A DNA stretch of 64,000 nucleotides from Kordia sp965283645 (lineage in GTDB: Bacteria > Bacteroidota > Bacteroidia > Flavobacteriales > Flavobacteriaceae): NCBI RefSeq assembly GCF_965283645.1, contig NZ_CBDIPG010000001.1, positions 1,426,001 through 1,490,000 on the forward strand. The letters are read 5' to 3'. Positions within the stretch are counted from its first letter, which is position 1. Each line of letters opens with the position of its first letter. The position numbers and the translations under genes are program-made. The notes beneath the pieces were generated by a model. It searched no databases. It had not been told where the DNA came from and saw only the letters and a list, made by a program, of their open reading frames with translations. Positions 41,370 to 48,723 of the stretch are shown in pieces.

Positions 41370-42037
41370 TGCATTATTTACTTCCTATTTTAGCCGTTGT
41401 TCTCGGTTTTGTATTTGTAACTGTTTTTCGCCCTAGTGAAAAGAAACATATGAAGTTGCTACTTGCCTTTAGTGGTGCTTTTTTATTGGCAGTTACTATA
41501 TTTAACCTGTTGCCTTCAGTGTTTAGCAATTACCAAAGTAGTTATGGTATTTTTGTGATGGCAGGAATTTTGCTTCAAATTTTCCTAGAGTTCTTTTCCA
41601 AAGGTGCCGAACACGGACATGTACATATTCATAAAGATAGTAGTAAATTTCCTTGGTTATTATTTTTTAGTTTGAGCGTTCATGCTGTATTAGAAGGTTT
41701 TCCAATGCACCATCATGATCATTTGGTATACGGAATTGTAGTGCATAAAATTCCTATTGCCATTATATTAACGACATTTTTTTATAAATCGAAAATGTCC
41801 AGAACGTCTATACTAATTTTCTTGTTGTTGTTTGCATTAATGACGCCGCTTGGTAGCTTATTATCGGAGCAATTGACATTTTTAGAAGCCTATGAAAATC
41901 AAATAACGTCGTTAGTTATTGGTATCTTTTTACACATATCTACCACAATATTATTTGAAAGTTCTGAAGGACATAAGTTCAATTTGACAAAGTTATTGGT
42001 CATTGTTGTAGCAACAGCAATTGCGTTTTTTGTATAA
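41366..42037 (+). CDS. ZIP-family divalent metal transporter
   Basis: A 223-residue protein with about eight transmembrane helices. The His-rich loop GAEHGHVHIHKD follows helix III, and the metal-pathway motifs HAVLEGFPMHHH and HKIP are in helices IV-V, all hallmarks of ZIP transporters that import Zn(II) or other divalent metals. Its position 400 bases from a MerC/Fur-family divergent pair suggests a metal-homeostasis neighbourhood. Confidence 0.9.
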   Translation: MMHYLLPILAVVLGFVFVTVFRPSEKKHMKLLLAFSGAFLLAVTIFNLLPSVFSNYQSSYGIFVMAGILLQIFLEFFSKGAEHGHVHIHKDSSKFPWLLFFSLSVHAVLEGFPMHHHDHLVYGIVVHKIPIAIILTTFFYKSKMSRTSILIFLLLFALMTPLGSLLSEQLTFLEAYENQITSLVIGIFLHISTTILFESSEGHKFNLTKLLVIVVATAIAFFV

Positions 42038-42109
42038 TACGCAAAATGTTCATTCACTTTAAGAAGAAAATATATAACTTCCTTCTAGTTACTTTTTAAA
42101 GGTAAGTAG

Positions 42110-42412
42110 TTATTTTTCAATGCTAGACTTGGTGAAGTTTTGAAGATCTTCCAACTCGCCTCCTATAATATACAAATGAGTTCTTTTGTCTTGAAGAGGT
42201 AGTACTTCTTCTATATATAGGAAATACGATTCTAGTTGTTTGTCCACTTCCGTAACTGAAAGTTTTTTTTTTTCGAAAGTAATAGCAATTGCAATTCGGA
42301 ATGTAGAAAATCCGTCAACATCATTTAAATCATTATAAATTTCGTCTTCAATCAATTGATAATTTGAAGCGTTTCGAAATTTTTCAAGAACTATGATATT
42401 GAAATTTTTCAT
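42110..42412 (-). CDS. small cytoplasmic protein of unknown function
   Basis: A 100-residue acidic protein (KNFNIIVLEKFRNASNYQLI, then DLNDVDGFSTFRIAIAIT). No motif that I recognise; it looks soluble and mixed alpha/beta. It lies 23 bases downstream of merC on the same strand, so it could be expressed under the same Fur-family control. Confidence 0.55.
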   Translation of the reverse strand: MKNFNIIVLEKFRNASNYQLIEDEIYNDLNDVDGFSTFRIAIAITFEKKKLSVTEVDKQLESYFLYIEEVLPLQDKRTHLYIIGGELEDLQNFTKSSIEK

Positions 42413-42435
42413 TGTATTTAGTTCATAATGTAGTG

Positions 42436-42852
42436 TTACATAGGTTTTTCAGTATGTATTGCACAGCATTGATCTTTTTGACATTGGCAGTATTTTCTAT
42501 TATATAAATGCAACAATACCAAACCTATACCTGGCAAATAAATAGCATATTCTGGAATGGAAAACCATGCTACTTTTTCATTTATAATAATTATGCACAA
42601 ACACAACCATGTGATCCAAAGTATAGATTTCAACCATCGTTTACTAGTCGACTTACTAGACCAATAAATGGCAACAAACGATATAATGAGAAAAACAAAA
42701 TCTAACATTTTCCACCAAAATGGAGCGGATACACCATGGCTAATTGCGTGTGTTTGTACTATAAATAGAAACGGTGTACATACACAATGCAGTAAACAAA
42801 GACTACTTGTCAACGCTCCTATAAAATCTGAATTACTTTTATTTAAAATCAT
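42436..42852 (-). CDS. MerC-domain membrane protein
   Basis: A 138-residue protein of four predicted transmembrane helices beginning SDFIGALTSSLCLLHCVCTP, with the Cys pair and His of MerC proteins (LCLLHCVCTPF), and a Cys-rich C-terminus (KYCQCQKDQCC). MerC proteins move metals such as Hg(II), and in Bacteroidota they often sit beside Fur/Zur-type regulators. The divergent Fur-family gene and the shared palindrome argue for metal-responsive expression. Confidence 0.85.
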   Translation of the reverse strand: MILNKSNSDFIGALTSSLCLLHCVCTPFLFIVQTHAISHGVSAPFWWKMLDFVFLIISFVAIYWSSKSTSKRWLKSILWITWLCLCIIIINEKVAWFSIPEYAIYLPGIGLVLLHLYNRKYCQCQKDQCCAIHTEKPM

Positions 42853-42859
42853 TTATTAA

Positions 42860-42874
42860 TGCAACTTAGTTGCA
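42860..42874. promoter_or_regulatory. palindromic operator over the merC promoter
   Basis: TGCAACT-T-AGTTGCA is a perfect 7-1-7 palindrome, the geometry of Fur-family boxes. It abuts the merC -7 box, so binding would block merC transcription. Confidence 0.75.
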
Positions 42875-42880
42875 AAAGTA
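42873..42880 (-). promoter_or_regulatory. merC -7 box
   Basis: Minus strand TACTTTTG (TAnnTTTG) immediately upstream of the palindromic operator and 20 bases from the merC start codon. Confidence 0.65.
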
Positions 42881-42885
42881 GTTAT

Positions 42886-42893
42886 TATTTTTG
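42886..42893 (+). promoter_or_regulatory. fur-like gene -7 box
   Basis: Plus strand TATTTTTG (TAnnTTTG), 32 bases upstream of the Fur-family start codon. Confidence 0.55.
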
Positions 42894-42897
42894 TAAA

Positions 42898-42912
42898 TGC
42901 AACTAAGTAGTC
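42898..42912. promoter_or_regulatory. second, imperfect operator over the fur-like promoter
   Basis: TGCAACT-A-AGTAGTC matches the left arm of the 42860 palindrome exactly and the right arm partly. It covers the expected start of transcription of the Fur-family gene, suggesting autoregulation. Confidence 0.6.
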
Positions 42913-42925
42913 TTAAATTTGTACT

Positions 42926-43303
42926 ATGGGAGTTATTAGAAAAACAAAATCCGTAGAAACGCTGTTAGCAATTTTTAAGAATAATGAAGATGCTGTTTCT
43001 GCAGTACAACTAATTGATCTTTTAAAAGAAAAGATGAATAAAACAACCATCTACAGAATTTTAGAACGACTAGAAAATGATGGTGTTGTACACTCCTTTG
43101 TAGATAAAAACGGACTAAAATGGTATGCAACCTGTCATGGTTGTTCTGCTACAAAACATACAGATGTACATCCACATTTTCAATGTCAGGATTGTGGAAA
43201 AGTAGATTGTTTAACTATTGATATGAAGATTCCGACGATTCCTAATCGGAAAATAAACTTTTCTCAAGTATTACTCATAGGGAAATGTGAAAGCTGTCTT
43301 TAA
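42926..43303 (+). CDS. Fur-family metalloregulator (probably Zur-like)
   Basis: A 125-residue protein with the Fur helix-turn-helix (MNKTTIYRILERLENDGVVH) and a metal domain containing HTDVHPHFQCQDCG with CxxC pairs CQDC and CESC plus an extra CHGC. The two CxxC pairs form the structural zinc site of the family. Neighbouring MerC and ZIP genes suggest Zn(II) as the effector. The two dyads upstream are the likely binding sites. Confidence 0.9.
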   Translation: MGVIRKTKSVETLLAIFKNNEDAVSAVQLIDLLKEKMNKTTIYRILERLENDGVVHSFVDKNGLKWYATCHGCSATKHTDVHPHFQCQDCGKVDCLTIDMKIPTIPNRKINFSQVLLIGKCESCL

Positions 43304-43405
43304 TTATAAAAAGAAAACTACTTTTGCATACAAATAAATAGATTCCGTAGTACACTTTGATTAACTCAGTGTAGAAGTGCGGAATTAAAAAATTTCATTT
43401 TTTTA

Positions 43406-43834
43406 ATGTTTAGTAAAGTAGAATCAAGAAAATTACGAGAAGACTTTTGGATTTCGTTTGGAAAATCATTCCCACGAAAGTGGATTATGTACAATACCAA
43501 GATTAAAGATTTTTCATTTAAATTTTATTTTGATAAAAGAAAAGCAATGATTTCACTTGATATTGAAGATCAGAATATTGAAAATCGTATTAAATATTGG
43601 GATAAAATGATTTCGTTGAAAAGTATTTTGTTAGACGAATTTCTTCCAGATCTTATATTTGCTGAAGATTATGTACTTGATAACGGAAAAGAAATATCAA
43701 GAATATATTTAGAAAAACACAATGTATCTATTCATAATAAAAACACTTGGCAAGAAACTATGGTGTTCTTAAATGAAAACATGAAAAAGTTTGAAGCGTT
43801 TTATTACGAGTATGAAGATTTTATTAAAGCGTAG
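43406..43834 (+). CDS. DUF4268-family protein
   Basis: A 142-residue cytoplasmic protein with the DUF4268 pattern KLREDFWISFGKSFPRKW and KFYFDKRKAMISLDIE. Function unknown; family members occur alone or fused to restriction/defence proteins. It stands about 100 bases after the Fur-family gene and shows no operon partner. Confidence 0.82.
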   Translation: MFSKVESRKLREDFWISFGKSFPRKWIMYNTKIKDFSFKFYFDKRKAMISLDIEDQNIENRIKYWDKMISLKSILLDEFLPDLIFAEDYVLDNGKEISRIYLEKHNVSIHNKNTWQETMVFLNENMKKFEAFYYEYEDFIKA

Positions 43835-43931
43835 TTTGGACGTGCTTTACTTTTAAGACTACTCGGATTTTTAATGTATATTGAAACATATTATACAAGC
43901 ATATCTCCTAAATTTTATAAATGATTGAATA

Positions 43932-44669
43932 ATGCTAAAGCAACTATTTTTACTACTAGTTTTTTCTTTTTGTATACATACAATTCATGGGCAGGCGTTT
44001 TTTAAAACTAAAAATGGTACGAAGGTTTTTACAAAGATTGAATTGGATAAAGTGATTGAAAAATTAAATTCAAAATCAGAAGAAGCCACTTTTGTAATCA
44101 TGACAAGTTATGAAATTGTCAATACCATCAATAGAAACGATTCAGTTATCAATATCATTAAGTATACATTTGAAGGAAAACCAAGTAAGAATGAACGTCT
44201 TTATAAATTAGAAAACCAACCATTCCCTGATTTTAAATTACGAAACTTAGAAGGTAAAAAAGTAACTGAAAAAGATTTTAAAGGTAAAATAACCTTTATT
44301 AATCTTTGGTTTGTAAACTGTGTTCCGTGCCGACGCGAAATGCCACTTTTAAATATAATACACAAAAAATATAAAGATCAGGTTGATTTTAGATCAATTA
44401 CTTTTGACTCTAAAGAAAAAGTAGCCCAATTTTTAAAAACTACTACGTATACGTTTGATCATTTGGTCAATGCGAAAGCTTTTTTAAAGAATGATTTAGG
44501 CGTAAAAGCCTATCCAAAAATTATTATAGTGGATAAAAATGGAATTATTCAGTATATCGGCGCTGGAATTCCTCCTACTTTTGATAAAAAGACAAAGAAA
44601 ATACAAGATTTTACCGAAAATGATCTCAGCTATTTAGAAACTATTCTTGATGCTTTATTGAAGAAATAA
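43932..44669 (+). CDS. TlpA-family thioredoxin-like protein
   Basis: A 245-residue secreted protein with a signal peptide (MLKQLFLLLVFSFCIHTIHG) and a thioredoxin fold whose active site is VNCVPC (Cys130, Cys133) in FINLWFVNCVPCRREMP. The CVPC form differs from the CGPC of the TlpA at 6.2-7.2 kb. It stands between DUF4268 and the oxidase. Role: periplasmic disulfide chemistry. Confidence 0.85.
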   Translation: MLKQLFLLLVFSFCIHTIHGQAFFKTKNGTKVFTKIELDKVIEKLNSKSEEATFVIMTSYEIVNTINRNDSVINIIKYTFEGKPSKNERLYKLENQPFPDFKLRNLEGKKVTEKDFKGKITFINLWFVNCVPCRREMPLLNIIHKKYKDQVDFRSITFDSKEKVAQFLKTTTYTFDHLVNAKAFLKNDLGVKAYPKIIIVDKNGIIQYIGAGIPPTFDKKTKKIQDFTENDLSYLETILDALLKK

Positions 44670-44833
44670 TTATCTTATTTTTAATTTAGTTCACTCCTAT
44701 TACAAAAGCTTCCTGAGCGTTATATCTTAACACTTCCTTCATACTAATACTACAATTTCTAGTTTTTTTTTGGTAACTTTCTACAAACTAACAATCATAC
44801 CTTATTAGTTAACTACCAAAAAAACCTAAAATT

Positions 44834-46726
44834 ATGGATGAAAATGAATTTTCTTCAACAGTAACTTTTTTACGCAAAACGGATCAAAACGGAGGTGAAC
44901 TTGAAATGTTGACCACAACTCCTGACAAAAAACAAATTCTAAAACGACAAAGTGGACACAAACTTATTAACGATTCTGTAGGCGAAGGTAAAGAAGCTGT
45001 AGTACTTGGCGCTGGTGTAGCAGGATTGTCTATTGCCTGTGAATTATTAAAGCATACAAAATATAAAGTAACCATTTTAGAAGCGCAAAACAGAGTCGGT
45101 GGACGAAGTTTAACAGTACGACCAGGCGATAGTTTTACCGAGAATCCAGAAAACAAACCAACTACAAGCTATACACAAACATGTAATTTTACGGTGGAAG
45201 ATATGTACAACGTACCGTATTTAAATTGCGGTCCAGGACGAATTCCGTCAGCACATCGTGATGTTTTAAACTATTGTAAAACACTTGGTGTAAAGCTAGA
45301 AGTGTATGTGATGCAAAGCAGATCGAATGTTGTATATGATGGAAAAAAGTTTGTAGATGCAAAAGGAAATCCAGAAGCTATTGTAAATCGTAGATTGGCA
45401 AATGATCCTAGAGGATATTTTTCTCAGTTTTTACATGCATTGCCAGCATTGTTAAAAACAATTGAGCAAAGTGGTGATGCTACAAAGTATAAAGAATTCT
45501 TAAGATTTGTACAGCCGTTAATAGAAGCGTTGGATGAAAGTGAAGATAATGAAGTGAAATTTAAAGATTGGGTAAAGAAGTTTGGTAACTTAAGCCAAAG
45601 TGGAATATTTGAAAAAACATCTCGATCTGGATATACAGAATTACCCGGAAAAACAATGTTGGGTGAAGAAGAAAATATTATTCCGAAACTTGATTTTACG
45701 ACAATGTTAGATTCTGAGTTTTGGAAATTAAGCTTTTACCAACCTGATGATTTTTTGTGGCAACAAACTTCGTTTCAACCTGTTGGCGGAATGGACATGA
45801 TTGTGAAAGCGTTAGCCATAGAAGTACAAAAACTAGGTGGAACTATTATTTTGAATGCGCCCGTAACGGAAATTTCCAGAAAAGGAGATCAATACAATGT
45901 TCGTTATTCCAATGGAGATACTACTGAAACAAAAACAGCGCATAAATGTTTTAGCAATATGCCAATTCCACTATTGCAAGATAAAATTACGAAAGGTTTA
46001 TTTACAAATTCAGATTTTGAAAAAGCATTGCGCACTGTTTTTGATCATAAAGAATTTTTACGTCCGACGGTAAAAGTAGGTTGGCAAAGTAAGCGAAAGT
46101 ATTGGCAAGATCCTGAAAATAAAAATACGGTTCCTATTTTTGGAGGAATCTCTTGGACTAAAAATCCTATGGTGCAAATGTGGTATCCTTCTAATGATTA
46201 TCATCAAAACTTAGGAATTTTAACTGGCGCATATAATTTTTCGGGCAATGCAGAAAAATGGGGAAATCAAGAACCACAATGGCGATTGGACGAAGCAAGA
46301 AAAGGTGCCGAACAGTTACACGGAAAAGCGTTTGCAGATCAACTTAAGCATGGATTAACTGTAGCTTGGCAAAATATTAAAACACAACGCGGCGGTTGGG
46401 TAGATTGGATAAAGATTGACGATCAGACAAAAGATCCGAATTTAAATTATCATGAAATTCTCCGAATTAGAAAACGTAAAATGGTAAACCGTTCTGCAAA
46501 TGAACATCCACCACATGAGTCAGCCGAGTGGGTTTTTAACACTTTGCAAGAAGGTGATCATGGCTTTTATATTATTGGAGATCAGCTTTCTTCGTTACCA
46601 GGTTGGCAAGAAGGCGCCATTGCATCTGCCTTGATAGCTTTTGGACTCTGTACAGATATGGAAGGATTTGAGGCTCCAAAATTACGCCAAGTACCATATA
46701 CTGCGCAATTGGTTGAAGGAAGATAG
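44834..46726 (+). CDS. FAD-dependent flavin amine / L-amino-acid oxidase
   Basis: A 630-residue flavoprotein. The FAD-binding Rossmann motif GAGVAG is at 59-64, followed by EAQNRVGGRSLT, and the C-terminal FAD segment contains GDQLSSLPGWQEGAI. The size and the long N-terminal extension fit the flavin monoamine oxidase / L-amino-acid oxidase group, which oxidises amines with O2 and releases H2O2. No signal peptide is seen. L-amino-acid oxidases with antimicrobial effect occur in marine bacteria; relevance here is inference. Confidence 0.85.
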   Translation: MDENEFSSTVTFLRKTDQNGGELEMLTTTPDKKQILKRQSGHKLINDSVGEGKEAVVLGAGVAGLSIACELLKHTKYKVTILEAQNRVGGRSLTVRPGDSFTENPENKPTTSYTQTCNFTVEDMYNVPYLNCGPGRIPSAHRDVLNYCKTLGVKLEVYVMQSRSNVVYDGKKFVDAKGNPEAIVNRRLANDPRGYFSQFLHALPALLKTIEQSGDATKYKEFLRFVQPLIEALDESEDNEVKFKDWVKKFGNLSQSGIFEKTSRSGYTELPGKTMLGEEENIIPKLDFTTMLDSEFWKLSFYQPDDFLWQQTSFQPVGGMDMIVKALAIEVQKLGGTIILNAPVTEISRKGDQYNVRYSNGDTTETKTAHKCFSNMPIPLLQDKITKGLFTNSDFEKALRTVFDHKEFLRPTVKVGWQSKRKYWQDPENKNTVPIFGGISWTKNPMVQMWYPSNDYHQNLGILTGAYNFSGNAEKWGNQEPQWRLDEARKGAEQLHGKAFADQLKHGLTVAWQNIKTQRGGWVDWIKIDDQTKDPNLNYHEILRIRKRKMVNRSANEHPPHESAEWVFNTLQEGDHGFYIIGDQLSSLPGWQEGAIASALIAFGLCTDMEGFEAPKLRQVPYTAQLVEGR

Positions 46727-46870
46727 TTTTTAAATTATATATAGTTTCTAAGAAGTAACTTTTAAAATTTCAATATATATCTTGAAATTTTAAAGGTTAC
46801 TTCCTATTGTTTTTTTAAAATGAAATAATAGAGATTTTATGTATAAAAAGATGACTGAACGAAGTTGAAG

Positions 46871-47320
46871 TCATACTTTCTTAATCACATAAGTCACAAT
46901 TCCCCAAATAAGTAATTGTTTGTCTTCGGTTACTTTAATTGGTTTATAGTTGTCATTTTCTGGTATGAGATAAATGCATTCTTTGGTAATTTTAAGCCGT
47001 TTTACTGTAAACTCTCCATCTACATAACAGACTGCAATTTTTCCATCTTTTGGCATAATATTTTTATCTATAACTAATAAATCGTCATTATCTAAGCCAG
47101 CATTAATCATAGATTCGCCACTTACACGCGCATAATATGTGGAACTTTCATCGTTTACTAATTGTTCATCTAAGCTGATTCGTTTATTTTGAAAATCGTC
47201 TGCTGGAGACGGAAATCCTGCCGAAATTCCTTCTGAAACAAATTCAAGTTGTATTTTTCCTTGTATTGACTTGTAAAACGTCAGTAGCTTGCTATTTTCT
47301 TTCTTTTTCATCTTCTCCAC
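46871..47320 (-). CDS. umuD: UmuD-like autoproteolytic subunit
   Basis: A 149-residue protein with the LexA/UmuD fold: cleavage site Ala-Gly in GISAGFPSP, catalytic Ser in VSGESM and Lys in FTVKRLK. In E. coli, cleaved UmuD activates polymerase V. It starts 2 bases after the umuC stop, so umuC precedes umuD here, the reverse of E. coli. No SOS box is evident upstream, and Flavobacteriia usually lack classical LexA. Confidence 0.92.
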   Translation of the reverse strand: MEKMKKKENSKLLTFYKSIQGKIQLEFVSEGISAGFPSPADDFQNKRISLDEQLVNDESSTYYARVSGESMINAGLDNDDLLVIDKNIMPKDGKIAVCYVDGEFTVKRLKITKECIYLIPENDNYKPIKVTEDKQLLIWGIVTYVIKKV

Positions 47321-47322
47321 AA

Positions 47323-48588
47323 TTATATTGTTTTACAGTTTAAAATAATAATGTCACTGAATTTCGTAGTATATTCTGGAGATAAATGTGCTTGTCTCAT
47401 TTTCCAAGTTCGTTGCAAATCTTGGTTTGCCATTTTTACTTTTCGCCCATGGTATTTTTCATTTAATGTATCCATTGCCGCCATCAGTTGCTTATGTTTT
47501 GGATCTTCATTTTTGAATAAATCTAACTGTAAAGCATCTGTTTTTACCAATCCCATTAAAATAACACCTGCTCTTTTGTACTTGATTCCAGGTTTATAAA
47601 TATCATTTAATGCTTTTTGCGCATATTGATTAATGGTTAATGTTGAATTGGTTGCATACGGCAATGTCACAATTCTTTTGGCTCTATATTGTGATTCGTT
47701 TCGTTTGTTACGATCGCTTTTTAAATATACCATAACGATGTTACAGGAAGAATCTTGCATTCGTAGTTTTTCTGTACAGCGTGATGCAAATGTTGCAATG
47801 CGTTCTTTCATGTTTTCCTTGTCGGAAAATGTAAATTCAAAACTTCTTGTCGTTGCAATTGCTTTTTTGTTTTGCAATTCATCTTCTAACAAAATAGTGG
47901 GTTCGCCTTCTAGGTCTTTTTTTAATCGCAACCCGACAATAGACATATTACGTTTTACCCAATCGTCCGTTAGTTTTGTAAATTCATATGCAGTTTGTGC
48001 GCCTTTCGTTTGCAAACGCTTGGTATTTCCGAATCCAATTCCCCAAATATCTTTTACAGGAAGCCATTTAAGTAATTTAATTCGTTTTTCATCTGTATCA
48101 ATTACATAGTAACCAGTAGTTTTTTCTGGAAATTTCTTAGCAATATTATTTGCGGCTTTGGAAAGTGCTTTTGTCGGTGCAATGCCAACACTTACAGGTA
48201 TTCCAGTACATTGATAGATATAGTTTTTAATGTCACAACCTACTTTTTGATAATCATCAGATTCAGGCAATTTTAAAAACGCTTCATCAATACTATAAAC
48301 TTCTACTTCAGGTGAAAAGTTTTCAAGTAATTTCATCATGCGTTCACTCATATCGCCATATAAAGAATAGTTTGACGATCGAATTTGAACATTTTTTTGT
48401 GCGATGATTTCTTTGTATTTGAAAAGCGGTGCGCCCATAGGAATTCCTACCGCTTTTGCTTCTCTACTTCGAGAGATTACACAACCATCATTATTGGATA
48501 GTATTGCCAACGGCTTTCCTATCAAGCCAGGATCAAAAGCTCTTTCGCAAGAAGCGAAAAAACTGTTACAGTCAATTATTGCATACAT
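47323..48588 (-). CDS. umuC: UmuC-type Y-family DNA polymerase
   Basis: A 421-residue translesion polymerase. N-terminal DCNSFFASCERAFDP and the catalytic YSIDEAFL are diagnostic; the C-terminal little-finger domain follows with TRSFEFTF. It forms polymerase V with cleaved UmuD'. First gene of an umuC-umuD operon. Confidence 0.95.
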   Translation of the reverse strand: MYAIIDCNSFFASCERAFDPGLIGKPLAILSNNDGCVISRSREAKAVGIPMGAPLFKYKEIIAQKNVQIRSSNYSLYGDMSERMMKLLENFSPEVEVYSIDEAFLKLPESDDYQKVGCDIKNYIYQCTGIPVSVGIAPTKALSKAANNIAKKFPEKTTGYYVIDTDEKRIKLLKWLPVKDIWGIGFGNTKRLQTKGAQTAYEFTKLTDDWVKRNMSIVGLRLKKDLEGEPTILLEDELQNKKAIATTRSFEFTFSDKENMKERIATFASRCTEKLRMQDSSCNIVMVYLKSDRNKRNESQYRAKRIVTLPYATNSTLTINQYAQKALNDIYKPGIKYKRAGVILMGLVKTDALQLDLFKNEDPKHKQLMAAMDTLNEKYHGRKVKMANQDLQRTWKMRQAHLSPEYTTKFSDIIILNCKTI

Positions 48589-48672
48589 ATATTAAGGGGA
48601 AAATGTATATAAAATTAAGTGTATTTTGAGTCTTTACAGGAAGATTTTAGAAGTTATTCCTGTCTTTGCAGT

Positions 48673-48705
48673 ATAAAAAAAGCAGCTCGAAAGCTGCTTT
48701 TTATA
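48673..48705. terminator. terminator between umuC and the zinc metalloprotease
   Basis: AAAAAGCAGCT-CGAA-AGCTGCTTTTT with flanking A/T runs. It terminates the minus-strand metalloprotease transcript before umuC. Confidence 0.8.
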
Positions 48706-48723
48706 ATGTATGTGAGAAATGTA

